A DNA stretch of 64,000 bases from Hyphomicrobiales bacterium (GCA_900471605.1 UCEY01000011.1:1-64000), one strand, 5' to 3'. Shown: positions 17,558-26,203, counted from the stretch's first letter. Numbers and translations: made by a program. The notes: generated by a model not told the origin, from the sequence alone.

Positions 17558-18139
17558 CTACTTCCCGTCGGCAGGGCCGGTTGCGAACGCATCTTTCGCC
17601 AGATAGCGGGCATGGTCGCGAACATCCTTCGGCCAACTCTCCGTCAGCATCTTGAAGGGTTCCGCCTGGCCTGCATAAAGCGCCCTCGCCGCATCCTCAT
17701 ATCCCGGCTGGTCACCACCAACCGCCCGCATGAAGCGATCGGCCGCCTCCTGAGCCCGACGCCTGCCGTCCTGCGCGCCAGTGGCCGCGCGCGCCGCATC
17801 GACGAGCTTGCGCAGCGCGACCGAGGCGCCGCCCGGCTGTTGGCCCAGCCACTCCCAATGCCGCGGCAGCAGTGTCACTTCGCGCGGCACCACACCGAGC
17901 TTCGGCCGTCCGGGCCGCCGTTCCGGCTGTTCACCAGGCTTTGCGTCATCTTTGGGGAGACGGCCGAGACAGTCTTCGAGAGTGCCGCGCAGGTCGAGAT
18001 CGACCGGCTTTCCCGTCGCGTCGTCGAAGACCAGCACGCCGTCATGGCCGCCGGCCCTGATCGCCGTCACGACCTCCACGGGAGATCCGCCCGCGATACG
18101 GTTTTCACCCCGAAATGCTGTCCAATGAAGATCCGACAT
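17558..18139 (-). CDS. DUF2239 family protein
   Basis: This cytoplasmic protein of 193 aa resembles the DUF2239 family. It has an N-terminal beta-rich part (VFDDATGKPVDLDLRGT) and a Pro/Arg-rich joint with GRPKLGVVPREVTLLPRHWEWL. A helical C-terminal part follows (GGASVALRKLVDAAR, and AADRFMRAVGGDQPGYEDAARALYAG). The family has no established biochemical role. The block VPREVTLLPRHWEWLGQQPGGAS recalls a ribbon-helix-helix-like DNA-binding segment, but this is speculation. It is transcribed in the same direction as the acyltransferase gene 60 bp upstream and is probably independent of the neighbouring catabolic operons. Confidence 0.75.
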   Translation of the reverse strand: MSDLHWTAFRGENRIAGGSPVEVVTAIRAGGHDGVLVFDDATGKPVDLDLRGTLEDCLGRLPKDDAKPGEQPERRPGRPKLGVVPREVTLLPRHWEWLGQQPGGASVALRKLVDAARAATGAQDGRRRAQEAADRFMRAVGGDQPGYEDAARALYAGQAEPFKMLTESWPKDVRDHARYLAKDAFATGPADGK

Positions 18140-18199
18140 CCGCTTCCCCTTGATAAAGGCGCAGATTTATCCGGGTAAAATAGGGCCGTCAATCCGCGA

Positions 18200-19279
18200 T
18201 CAGGCTGCGCGCTGTCTCAGACGTCCGAAACCGTCTCGAATGTGGCCTGCAACGCGGATGATCGCCCGCCGTGCCGCCGGCTCGATCGTCCTTGCGATCA
18301 CCCAGGCGACGAAAAGCAGGATGGCAATCAGTGCCAGAGCGACAAGCCAGCGGTTCTCCTCCGTCCCGAAACGGGCAAACACCGCGTAACCGATGTTCTG
18401 ATGCAGCAGATAAAGCGGATAAGTGAGGCCGCCGAGCCCGATCGCCAGTCCGGGAGAAATGCGTAGCGACGGCGCCGTTGCACAGACGGCAACCGCCGCA
18501 AGCGCCACCGGCCCGATCAACGCCAGCCCGATGGCGTTGCGGCTCAGCCCGTATGTCTCGACGAAATCCAGTTCGGTCAGGAACGGCGTGGCCATCGCCC
18601 AGCAGACGGCGGCGACGAGCACGCAGAGGCTCGACGGGGAAGCGTGCTGCCTCGTCTTGTAAAGCGCCAGGCCGAAGGCGAAATAGCCGGAATATTCGGT
18701 GATCAGCAGTTTCTGGATCGCGCCGCTGCCGATGAAGGCCTCGTTGACGACGGAAATCGCCAGCCATGCCAGCACTACGACGCGCCAGCCGCGGTCAAAA
18801 AGGCCGGTGGCGATCAGCAGGAAAACCCAGAAGTAGAAGATGATCTCGTAGGCGATCGTCCAATAGGCGCCATCGAGGAAGGGCTGGCCGAGGCCGCGCG
18901 AGATGATGACGGCATGCGCCAGCCATTGCCGGACCGTCGGAGGATCGAGGGTCGGTACATGCCAGACGGCGAGCACGGCAGCGGTGATCGTCGCGCAGAC
19001 GATGAAGGTCGGCCAGAGCCGCGCGAAACGACCGGCGGCAAAATCGTAGGCCGAGCGGCCTTCCGCCGACATGGTGATGACGTAGCCGGAAATCGCAAAG
19101 AAGATCAGCAGGCCGGTATCGAACCACATGGCGAAAGGCGCGAGTTCCGGAAAGCCGAGACCGCCGCCTTCGCCGGAAATCCGCATGCGGAATCCATAGT
19201 GGAAGGTCAGCACCATCAATGCCGAGACGAGGCGCAGGATATCCAGGTTCAGGAGCCTTAGCGTCTTCTGGGCCGTCAT
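18200..19279 (-). CDS. Acyltransferase 3 family membrane protein (OafA/NodX-like)
   Basis: This polytopic inner-membrane protein of 359 aa has about ten helices. Family signatures are LDILRLVSALMVLTFHYGF near the N-terminus (catalytic-type His in the FHY position), FDTGLLIFFAISGYVIT, AYWTIAYEIIFYFWVF and LTYPLYLLHQNIGY. Such enzymes transfer acetyl or other acyl groups to surface sugars such as exopolysaccharide, O-antigen or Nod factor. There is no glycan biosynthesis cluster next to it, so the acceptor cannot be guessed. The C-terminus is short and basic, with no SGNH domain. Confidence 0.85.
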   Translation of the reverse strand: MTAQKTLRLLNLDILRLVSALMVLTFHYGFRMRISGEGGGLGFPELAPFAMWFDTGLLIFFAISGYVITMSAEGRSAYDFAAGRFARLWPTFIVCATITAAVLAVWHVPTLDPPTVRQWLAHAVIISRGLGQPFLDGAYWTIAYEIIFYFWVFLLIATGLFDRGWRVVVLAWLAISVVNEAFIGSGAIQKLLITEYSGYFAFGLALYKTRQHASPSSLCVLVAAVCWAMATPFLTELDFVETYGLSRNAIGLALIGPVALAAVAVCATAPSLRISPGLAIGLGGLTYPLYLLHQNIGYAVFARFGTEENRWLVALALIAILLFVAWVIARTIEPAARRAIIRVAGHIRDGFGRLRQRAA

Positions 19280-19473
19280 CTCATCCTCGGGGCGTGAAAC
19301 AGGTCGGCCCGACCCTATCGTACCGGCCTTTGGAAAACGTGAATCCTTCCCGAAGAATATGAGCGGTCCCGACTGGACGTTGCCGACATGAGCAATGACT
19401 TCCCTTTCCTTGACGAATAACGTTTCTTGTCAAATTCACGACAGGGCCGGCAAAGGTCCTGATGGAGGGTGCG

Positions 19474-20277
19474 ATGACGATTTTTCTCTGTGGCGCCTGC
19501 GGAACCTCTTTCGAGGAAGCCGAAGAGCCACCAGAAACATGCCCTATCTGTGCGGACGAGCGTCAATACGTGCCGCCCTCCGGCCAGGCATGGACGACGA
19601 GGGAAAAACTCGCGCGGACGCATCGGAATGCCTGGGTCCAGCTGGAGCCGGGCCTGATGGCGATCCAGACCGTGCCGGCCTTCGCCATCAACCAGCGCGC
19701 CCTGCTGCTGCGAACGCCGGCCGGAAATATTCTTTGGGACTGTATCGCGCTGCTCGATGATGCGACGAAAGCGATTATCCAGGCCTTGGGCGGCCTCAGC
19801 GCCATCGCGATATCGCATCCGCATTATTACACGACCATGCAGGACTGGGCGACGGCCTTCGACGCGCCGATCTATCTACATGCCGCCGACAAGCAATGGA
19901 TCTGCCGTTCCTCGGACCATGTCCGGCTCTGGGACGAGGATGCCCTCGTGCTCTCCTCTTCCGTCACGCTGGTCCATGGCGGCGGCCACTTCGCGGGCGG
20001 CACCGTGCTGCACTGGACCGGCGAAGACGGCGAGGGCGTGTTGCTGGCTGGCGATATCGTCCAGGTCACGCCGGGCGCCGACCATGTCTCCTTCATGTGG
20101 AGTTATCCCAACATGCTGCCGCTCAGAGCGGCAGAAGTCGCCGACGTCGCCGAACGGCTGGCGCCCTGGCCTTTCGAGCGCATCTACGGCGCCTTTTCGC
20201 ATCAGAATGTCCGAAAGGACGGACAGGCGATCGTCGCCCGCTCCGCCAGGCGTTACATCGACCGGCTCTCCCAATGA
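19474..20277 (+). CDS. MBL-fold metallo-hydrolase with N-terminal zinc knuckle
   Basis: This protein of 267 aa starts at the ATG preceded by GGAGG six bases upstream; an in-frame ATG four codons earlier overlaps that ribosome site. The first 25 residues form a rubredoxin-like knuckle, CGACG plus CPIC. The rest is a metallo-beta-lactamase fold: SHPHYYTTMQDW replaces the usual HxHxDH, then VHGGGHFAGGTVLHW and LLAGDIVQV supply the remaining metal ligands, and a late His lies in FSHQN. The changed first motif means that one metal site may be altered. The substrate is unknown. It is convergent with the amidohydrolase gene, with a hairpin between. Confidence 0.8.
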   Translation: MTIFLCGACGTSFEEAEEPPETCPICADERQYVPPSGQAWTTREKLARTHRNAWVQLEPGLMAIQTVPAFAINQRALLLRTPAGNILWDCIALLDDATKAIIQALGGLSAIAISHPHYYTTMQDWATAFDAPIYLHAADKQWICRSSDHVRLWDEDALVLSSSVTLVHGGGHFAGGTVLHWTGEDGEGVLLAGDIVQVTPGADHVSFMWSYPNMLPLRAAEVADVAERLAPWPFERIYGAFSHQNVRKDGQAIVARSARRYIDRLSQ

Positions 20278-20279
20278 AA

Positions 20280-20308
20280 AACGCGCGGGCGTTTGCCGCC
20301 CGCGCGTT
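20280..20308. terminator. Bidirectional hairpin terminator
   Basis: A perfect 12-bp stem (AACGCGCGGGCG / CGCCCGCGCGTT) with a 5-nt loop lies between convergent genes. On the minus strand it is followed by TTTT, so it best terminates the amidohydrolase transcript. Confidence 0.8.
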
Positions 20309-20332
20309 CGTTAGCTGACAAAACCTGAGCGC

Positions 20333-21346
20333 TTACTTCAGGCCGAGAAGCTTCTTGGCATTGCCCTCGTAGATCTTCTGGCGCGTGGCGTCGGAGATGT
20401 CCATGTTGTCGAGAACCTGGATGGTCTCGCGGATGTACATCGGCCCGCCTTCCGGATCGAACGGCGCGTCGGACGCGAACAGCACGCGGTCTTCGCCGAA
20501 GAATTCGATCGCGTGTTCGATCGCCTTGGTCGAACCGAAGCTCGCCGTGTCGGCATAAAATTCCTTGAAATATTCGAGATGCGGACGCTCGAGAGCCTTC
20601 AGCACGGTGGAGAGATCGCGATCCGACGTGCGCTTGCCCATCTGGTCCCAGCCGGCACCGACACGGCCTTCGAAGAAGGGCACCATGCCGCCGGCATGAT
20701 GGGTGACGACCTTGAGGCCCTTGTACTTGTCGAAGATGCGCGAGAACACCAGGCGCGCCATCGCGGCCGAGGTTTCATACGGCCAGCCGAAGGTCCAGAA
20801 GATCTCGTATTCCGAACGATCTTCGGTCAGGTAGTCCGGGAAGTTGGCGCCGCGCGACGGATGCAGGAAGACCGGCTTACCGGACTTGGCCATATATTCG
20901 AAGAAAGGCTCGAACTGCGGCAGGTCGAGCGGCTTGCCGCTGTAATTGGTGAAGATCTGGACCGCGCAGGCGCCGAGATCTTCGACGACCCGCTTGGTTT
21001 CCGCCATCATCCATTCCTGGTTTTCCATCGGCACGGTGGCGATGAAGGCCGGGAAGCGCTCCGGATATTTGTCGCACAGTTCCTTCTGGGAATCGTTGCC
21101 GATCCGGCCAAGGTCATAGGCGCGCTCGGCGCCGGCCAGCTTTTCGAGCGGCGGCGAAGCGAGCGACAGGACCTGCTGGTAGTCGCCGCCGAACATGTCC
21201 ATCACCTGAAAACGACGGTCGAGATCGGTCATCATCGGCACCGCGCCCGAGCGCATGGTGACATCCGTCATCGTGCCGATATAGCCGATCAGCTTGTCGA
21301 AAAAGGGCTTCGGCCAGATATGGTTGAAAGCGTCGATCTTCTTCAT
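20333..21346 (-). CDS. Amidohydrolase family protein (ACMSD/decarboxylase branch)
   Basis: This TIM-barrel amidohydrolase_2 protein has 337 aa. The start is placed at MKKIDAFNH, which has AGGAGG just upstream. The first metal motif is DAFNH, that is Phe 7 where many relatives have His of HxH, while His 9 remains. Later ligands are visible: a His in FLHPSRGAN, THHAGGM and ASDAPFDPEGG. The branch contains ACMSD, gamma-resorcylate and 5-carboxyvanillate decarboxylases and the LigJ hydratase. In an aromatic-acid cluster, decarboxylation or hydration of a ring-derived acid is likely. It is not close enough to LigJ to be called 4-oxalomesaconate hydratase, a role filled here by GalB. IclR and LysR genes lie just upstream. 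Confidence 0.8.
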   Translation of the reverse strand: MKKIDAFNHIWPKPFFDKLIGYIGTMTDVTMRSGAVPMMTDLDRRFQVMDMFGGDYQQVLSLASPPLEKLAGAERAYDLGRIGNDSQKELCDKYPERFPAFIATVPMENQEWMMAETKRVVEDLGACAVQIFTNYSGKPLDLPQFEPFFEYMAKSGKPVFLHPSRGANFPDYLTEDRSEYEIFWTFGWPYETSAAMARLVFSRIFDKYKGLKVVTHHAGGMVPFFEGRVGAGWDQMGKRTSDRDLSTVLKALERPHLEYFKEFYADTASFGSTKAIEHAIEFFGEDRVLFASDAPFDPEGGPMYIRETIQVLDNMDISDATRQKIYEGNAKKLLGLK

Positions 21347-21519
21347 GAAATGCTCCTCCTGTCGGTCCTGGGTACCGCACCGCGAACTTTGAAGAAGTCC
21401 AGTGCCCCCGAGGCGTTTAAAAATCCGCAAGCGGAATGTGCCGAATGCCGGACCTGCTCCGCCGCGGCAAGATGCGAAGGCAGCCCCCGAAAGTCAACCT
21501 ATTTTCTTGTAATATGAGA

Positions 21520-22350
21520 TTATTGACTCGAAATTCTATGTCGATGCGATGCGAGCGCGGCGCTGATTTCTCCGGCTGCAAGCAAGACTTCCCGGGCGAT
21601 TACCTCCACCACGGGCCCGGGAACGTGATCCTGGGCGATCGACACGGAAAAACTTGCGATCGGGCTCTGGCCCGCGTCGAAGATCGGCGCGGCGAAACCG
21701 ACGACACCCGGCGTTACCTCGCCATAGGCGACGGCATAACCCTTCTTGCGCACCGATTTCAGCCCGTCGAGGACCGCTTCCACGGTATCGCCGGCGCCCG
21801 CCGCCTGCCATTCGTCGAGCGTGCGCTTGATCAGCGGCACCAGATTGCGGCGGGGTAGAAACGCGACGATGGACCGGCCGATCGCGCCGCGGCTGAGCGG
21901 CATCGGCCGCCCGCGCGGATAACTGCTGATCGCCTCGCGGCTGGAACTGATCGAATCGACGCAGAGGATCTTTTCGCCGTACCAGCGCACCAGAAGCGCC
22001 GTGCATTCGTATCGTCCGGCAAGTTTTTGCAGATAGGGGGCGCCGGACAGGATGAGGTTGTCGGACTTGCGCAGCAGGTAATCCATCTCCACCACCCTTG
22101 GTCCGAGCGTGAAGCCGGTATTCGGCATGGAGGTCAGGAAACCGCTGTCTTTCAGGATCTTGAGGTAGCGATAGAGCGTGGGGCGGCTATAGCCCAGCTC
22201 CTCCATCAGCTCTTCGGGCGTCCATTCCAGACGATCCTCGGTAAAGACCTCAAGCACTGCCTGCAGGCGTTCGAGACTGTTGACGGCCTTTTTTCTCAAA
22301 GATGCTCCCGCTCTCTCGTGACGGCGCGCGGCATCAGACCGGCCGGACAT
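21520..22350 (-). CDS. IclR family transcriptional regulator
   Basis: This regulator is about 276 aa from the ATG at 22350. A TTG at 22296 with GGGAG upstream would start it at LRKKAVNSLERL and is a serious alternative. The winged helix is WTPEELMEELGYSRPTLYRYLKILKDSGFL. The effector domain has YPRGRPMPLSRGAIGRSIVAFL and YGEVTPGVVGFAAPIFDAG. It lies between the LysR gene (the ATG is 46 bp after the LysR stop) and the amidohydrolase gene, all on the minus strand, and probably controls the latter. Confidence 0.85.
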   Translation of the reverse strand: MSGRSDAARRHERAGASLRKKAVNSLERLQAVLEVFTEDRLEWTPEELMEELGYSRPTLYRYLKILKDSGFLTSMPNTGFTLGPRVVEMDYLLRKSDNLILSGAPYLQKLAGRYECTALLVRWYGEKILCVDSISSSREAISSYPRGRPMPLSRGAIGRSIVAFLPRRNLVPLIKRTLDEWQAAGAGDTVEAVLDGLKSVRKKGYAVAYGEVTPGVVGFAAPIFDAGQSPIASFSVSIAQDHVPGPVVEVIAREVLLAAGEISAALASHRHRISSQ

Positions 22351-22395
22351 ATGCGGCAATAACGATAACCCTGAAAACTGCAATGGCAAGTGACG

Positions 22396-23646
22396 CTACT
22401 CGGCGGCTTTCAGCGGCGGCAGGTGGCCGCCGTCAGGAGCGCTGACCGTCTCCTCTGTCGAGATCACGCGCCGGATCGCCGCAAGATATTCCGCCTGGAG
22501 AGCGGTCGGCTGCCAGTTGCGGCGGGTGGTGATGCCGATCGACAGCGGCTTTCCCGGCACGTCGTAATTCAGGAGCGTGAGGAACCCGGCCTTCAGCTCG
22601 TGCCGGAGCTGATGGCGCGAGAGCAACGCCAGCCGGTCCGTCTGCATCAGTATCCCGCGCAGCGCCGTCAGCGAACCGGTCTCGACCGTTCCCTGCGTCC
22701 GCGGTCCATCGGGAAACTTCGCCGCCAGCGCATCGAAGGTGCTGCGGTTGGGCGTGCCCTTGCGGGCCACGACCCACGGATAGGAGGCAAGCTCGGCAAG
22801 CGAGACATCCGTCCTCGCCGAAAGCGGATGACCGGCCCCGGCAACGACCGCGAGCCGGAAATCGAAGAGCGGTTCCTGGACAAGCGACGGCGTCAGGCGG
22901 CTGCGCAGCGCGCCGATCAGGAAATCGATATGCCCCATTTCCAGATCGCTGAGGAGCTGTTCGTAGCTGCCTTCGAGAATTTCGAACCGCGCCAGCGGAT
23001 GCGTGAAAGCCAGCGAGGCGATCGCGTCGGGCACGATGGTGGTGCGCGCCATCGGCAGGGCGCCGATCGATACAAGGCCATCGAACTTGCCGCGCAGCTC
23101 CTGCACCTCCTCGGTCGCATTGCCGAGTTCTTTCAGCGAAAGCCCGGCCCAGCGGGCAACGGCACGGCCGGCACCGGTGAATCGCGTCGCGCGGCCGTCG
23201 GCCTCGAAAAGACTGGTGCCGAGGATCGCCTCGGCATTGCGCGCCGTGCGCTGGACCGCGGCACCCGATTGCTCGAGGATACGCGCCGCGCCCGGAAAGC
23301 CTCCGGTCTGTGCAAAGGCTTGCAGGGCACGAAGGTGAGAGATCGTCAGCCTGGCGTCGGCACCGGAGCCACGCGATCCGGAATCCGCCTGGAGCTTCTG
23401 GCAACCCGTGCGAATAAGCTCGAGCGCGCGAAGTGACCTCGTCTGCACGACCCGGCCCTCCGGCGTCGCCATGGCATGTCCGGGCCCTCGTTCGAGAAGC
23501 CGGGTACCGAACAGGTCTTCGAGACGGGAGATCGCCTGCGATGCCGCAGGCTGCGTGACGCCGACGATATCGGCCGCCTGCGTCAGCGAGCCCGTGCGCA
23601 GGCAGGCGCAGAAAAGACGGATGTGACGCAGATTAGGATAGTCCAC
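22396..23646 (-). CDS. LysR family transcriptional regulator
   Basis: This LysR-type regulator is long (416 aa against the usual ~300) and has a GTG start with GGAGG eight bases upstream. The N-terminal helix-turn-helix is LRHIRLFCACLRTGSLTQAADIVGVTQPAASQAISRLEDLFG. A second region, LTISHLRALQAFAQTGGFPGAARILEQSGAAVQRTARNAEAILGTSLFEADG, repeats the LysR HTH pattern, so the protein seems to carry two tandem HTH units before the periplasmic-binding-like effector domain (DGLVSIGALPMARTTIVPD). It lies between the MetF-like gene and an IclR gene and may control aromatic demethylation genes. Confidence 0.88.
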   Translation of the reverse strand: MDYPNLRHIRLFCACLRTGSLTQAADIVGVTQPAASQAISRLEDLFGTRLLERGPGHAMATPEGRVVQTRSLRALELIRTGCQKLQADSGSRGSGADARLTISHLRALQAFAQTGGFPGAARILEQSGAAVQRTARNAEAILGTSLFEADGRATRFTGAGRAVARWAGLSLKELGNATEEVQELRGKFDGLVSIGALPMARTTIVPDAIASLAFTHPLARFEILEGSYEQLLSDLEMGHIDFLIGALRSRLTPSLVQEPLFDFRLAVVAGAGHPLSARTDVSLAELASYPWVVARKGTPNRSTFDALAAKFPDGPRTQGTVETGSLTALRGILMQTDRLALLSRHQLRHELKAGFLTLLNYDVPGKPLSIGITTRRNWQPTALQAEYLAAIRRVISTEETVSAPDGGHLPPLKAAE

Positions 23647-23683
23647 GTATTGTCCTCCCCTGCCTTTCTCCTCCCGGCAGCGG

Positions 23684-23717
23684 CGAAGCGGAGCAAGGTC
23701 ATTCCTGCTCCGCTTCG
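23684..23717 (-). terminator. Hairpin after the MetF-like gene
   Basis: A perfect 12-bp stem (CGAAGCGGAGCA / TGCTCCGCTTCG) with a 10-nt loop lies just past the stop of the minus-strand gene ending at 23724. No T-run follows. Confidence 0.6.
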
Positions 23718-23723
23718 GTTAAG

Positions 23724-24647
23724 TCACGGTGCGACGTTGCGCTCGCCGGTCAGCTGTTCGTTCATCCATTCCGCGCTAGCGCGGATACCGCCGAGCGGGA
23801 AGACATGGATTTGCTGGAGCAGGCTTTCGGGATGAGCGGCCTTGTAATCGGCAATCTCGGCCAGCACTTCGGTCGGCTCGTAGGGAACGAGCAGCTTGCT
23901 GATGTCCATCGCACGCTTCTGCAGCACGCCGAGCGACGGGCCGACGCCGCAGGCTATGGCGAACTTGATCAGCGTCTGCAGCTTCGTCGGACCGGCAATG
24001 CCGAGATGGATCGGCAGCTTGACGCCGGCGGCTGCGATGCGCTCCGCCCAGGCGATGACGGGCTTGGCGTCGAAAGCGAACTGGGTGGCGATTGCCATCT
24101 CCGCGTCGGTACGTTCCGAATAGGCCTGCTTGAACTTCAGCGCCTCGTCGACGATCCTGGAGCCGCCGTCCTTGTCGATGTCCTTGTTGCCTTCCGGATG
24201 GCCCGCGACATGCAGCCGCTTGAAGCCGTAACGGTCGAACAGGCCGGTCTCGATCAGCTGGATCGAGCTGTCGAAATCGCCTGCCGGCGTCGACACGCCA
24301 CCGCCGAGCAGCAGCGCCTGGTCCACGCCCGCCTCGTTCCTGTATCGCTTGATCCAGTCTTCCAGGGTCGCGAGGCTCGGAATGATGCGGGAAGGAAAAT
24401 GCGGCATGACCGGGAAGCCGTCTTCGTGGAGGCGCCTTGCGGTCTGCACCATGTCCTCGATCGGGGTCCCCTCGATATGGGCGATATAAACCCGCGTGCC
24501 CTTCGGCAGCAGCGTCTTGAAATCTTCGATCTTCGCCGCCGTGCGCGGCATGACTTCGATGGAATAGCCATCGATCAGATCCCTGAAGCTGGCCGGCTCC
24601 ACGGACTTCTCTTCCTGTTTGCCCTTGAACAGATTCAAAAGTGCCAT
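23724..24647 (-). CDS. metF: Methylenetetrahydrofolate reductase-like protein (C1 recycling with LigM)
   Basis: This TIM-barrel protein of 307 aa is of the MetF type, with GYSIEVMPRTAAKIEDFKTLLP at the N-terminus, the folate/flavin face around LLLGGGVSTPAGDFDSS, and IQLIETGLFDRYGFKRLHVAGHPEGN. In O-demethylating bacteria such as Sphingobium SYK-6, a dedicated metF beside ligM oxidises the 5-methyl-THF made by the demethylase back to methylene-THF. The adjacency to the LigM gene here fits that role. A GGAGG ribosome site precedes the ATG. Two hairpins lie between the genes, so its expression may be lower than, or separate from, the demethylase. Confidence 0.85.
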   Translation of the reverse strand: MALLNLFKGKQEEKSVEPASFRDLIDGYSIEVMPRTAAKIEDFKTLLPKGTRVYIAHIEGTPIEDMVQTARRLHEDGFPVMPHFPSRIIPSLATLEDWIKRYRNEAGVDQALLLGGGVSTPAGDFDSSIQLIETGLFDRYGFKRLHVAGHPEGNKDIDKDGGSRIVDEALKFKQAYSERTDAEMAIATQFAFDAKPVIAWAERIAAAGVKLPIHLGIAGPTKLQTLIKFAIACGVGPSLGVLQKRAMDISKLLVPYEPTEVLAEIADYKAAHPESLLQQIHVFPLGGIRASAEWMNEQLTGERNVAP

Positions 24648-24675
24648 TGTTGTTCCTCCCCCCGTTTAGCCAATG

Positions 24676-24733
24676 AAAAACGTCCGGTCCGACGGACGGA
24701 GCGGCGTGCGAGAACAACCCGTTCTCGCACGCC
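24676..24733 (-). terminator. Tandem hairpins with T-run between ligM and metF
   Basis: Reading the minus strand, a perfect 13-bp stem (24721-24733 with 24703-24715, 5-nt loop) is followed by a 6-bp stem (CGTCCG / CGGACG) and then TTTTT. This is a good Rho-independent terminator or attenuator placed inside the C1 operon. Confidence 0.75.
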
Positions 24734-24739
24734 CGGCCG

Positions 24740-26152
24740 TTAGAGGGCCTTCTTTGTGCGCCAGCTTTCGGCGTAATTTTCACGTGCTTCCTGAGCATAG
24801 GGCACGGCTGCGACGCGAACGCGGATCTCGGCCTGCTTGTGGCCCTGCTCGACCGAGGTCTTGGAAGTGCCGCCATCCGGCTCGCCCCAGATGAGGGTCA
24901 GGATGTCGTTTTCCTTGATGTCGGCATCGACGACGCCGAGCGACAGCATGGAACGCTCGTTGTAGCTATAGCCGTTGAACATCGACAGGCCGACGACCTT
25001 GCCGTCCTTCAGGACCTTGTCGAAGCTCGACGAAGCATAGTTGGAGAGCGGGAAGTCGATCCACTTGGCGGCCTGTTCGCCCGGCTGGAAGGCCGAAGCG
25101 ATGACCTTGACGACGTCGTCGGAGTTCCATTCGAAGGTAACCTTGCGGCGCTGCGGGGTTGCCTTCTGCTTTTCGACGGCGGCGCGGCCGACGAAGTCGT
25201 GGTCGAACTTGACGTAGACGCCGTAACCCAGCTCGTAGGGGTTCAGGTAGTAGTCTTCGATATTGTCGGAGACGTAGCTGCCGCCGATCGAGCCGCTGGC
25301 TTCATAGCTCTGTGCGGAGAGCCAGTCGCGATAGCCCTGCAGTTCGGCGCCGGTGTAGATCGCCGGAAGCGGCGACGGGATCCAGCCGGATTCCAGGGTG
25401 TTGGTGGCGTAGGCGCGGCTGCCGACCGGGCGCAGATCGACGCCGGCTTCTTCCGCTGCCTTCAGGATGGCGGCGCGGACCTCGTCCTTCTCCGCATACG
25501 GACCCCAGATTTCGAGACCCGGAGCGCCGGCCATGCCGTGACGCAGGGCCTGAACCTTGCGGCCGCCGACATTGATCCAGTCGACATGGAAGAACTTGAT
25601 CTCCGGGATCGGGCCGCCGTTCATCTTTTCAAAGACCTTCGGCGCATCCGGACCCTGGATCTGGAAGCGGTAGTGGATGCGGGTGACGAGCTTGCCGTCC
25701 GGACGCGAAGGCGAACGCGGGTCATGCGTCAGCTTGACGTTGAACTTGCCGAGCGAGGCATTGTAGAGCAGCCAGTTGGCGGTCGGTGCACGGCCGACGA
25801 GAACGAACTTCTCTTCGGTTTCGCGGAAGATGATCATGTCGCCGATGACGTGGCCGGCAGGCGTGACCGGAACATAGTGCTTGGCGCGGTCGACGCCGAA
25901 ATTGGCGAAGCTGTTGATCGACAGGCTTTCGAGGAACTTGGCGGCGTCCGGGCCTTCGACGACCAGTTCGTCCATGTGATGCGACTGGTCGAACAGAACG
26001 GCGCCTTCACGCCAGGCAGCCTGTTCCGAACGCCAGTTCGAGAATTCCGGAGCAACGACCGGGTATACATAGATGCCGGTCTTGGAGCTGCGCAGATGCT
26101 CGACAGTGTTGCCTGCATCCTTCAAAACTTGAGTGAGATTGGCCTGAGACAC
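24740..26152 (-). CDS. ligM: Tetrahydrofolate-dependent aromatic O-demethylase (LigM/DesA type)
   Basis: This GcvT-fold methyltransferase of 470 aa moves the methoxyl methyl group of vanillate, 3-O-methylgallate or syringate to tetrahydrofolate in the cytoplasm. The GTG start (VSQANLTQVLKDAGNTVE) is chosen because AGGGAGG lies six bases upstream and the length then matches LigM (471 aa). From memory, blocks shared with LigM include YVYPVVAPEFSNWR, VLFDQSHHM, KHYVPVTPAGHVIGD, RHGMAGAPGLEIWGPY, NTLESGWIPSPLPAIYTG and SNIEDYYLNPYELGYG. Which methoxy acid it prefers cannot be read off. It sits beside the MetF-like gene and downstream of a GntR regulator; GTATAC palindromes precede it. Confidence 0.92.
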   Translation of the reverse strand: MSQANLTQVLKDAGNTVEHLRSSKTGIYVYPVVAPEFSNWRSEQAAWREGAVLFDQSHHMDELVVEGPDAAKFLESLSINSFANFGVDRAKHYVPVTPAGHVIGDMIIFRETEEKFVLVGRAPTANWLLYNASLGKFNVKLTHDPRSPSRPDGKLVTRIHYRFQIQGPDAPKVFEKMNGGPIPEIKFFHVDWINVGGRKVQALRHGMAGAPGLEIWGPYAEKDEVRAAILKAAEEAGVDLRPVGSRAYATNTLESGWIPSPLPAIYTGAELQGYRDWLSAQSYEASGSIGGSYVSDNIEDYYLNPYELGYGVYVKFDHDFVGRAAVEKQKATPQRRKVTFEWNSDDVVKVIASAFQPGEQAAKWIDFPLSNYASSSFDKVLKDGKVVGLSMFNGYSYNERSMLSLGVVDADIKENDILTLIWGEPDGGTSKTSVEQGHKQAEIRVRVAAVPYAQEARENYAESWRTKKAL

Positions 26153-26187
26153 GGAATTCCTCCCTATGGTTTGCCTGTGCTTTCGGT

Positions 26188-26203
26188 GTCGTGTATACAT
26201 GAC
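26188..26203. promoter_or_regulatory. GTATAC palindrome upstream of ligM, candidate GntR operator
   Basis: GTCGTGTATACATGAC is an inverted repeat with one mismatch, centred 40-50 bp before the ligM start. FCD-type GntR regulators commonly bind TGTATACA-like sites, and a GntR gene lies just upstream. Two more GTATAC palindromes precede that gene. Confidence 0.55.

Noticed and set aside
20333..21346. LigJ-type 4-oxalomesaconate hydratase
   Set aside because: The N-terminus and metal motif differ from LigJ, and the hydratase role is already filled by the PIG-L-type GalB.
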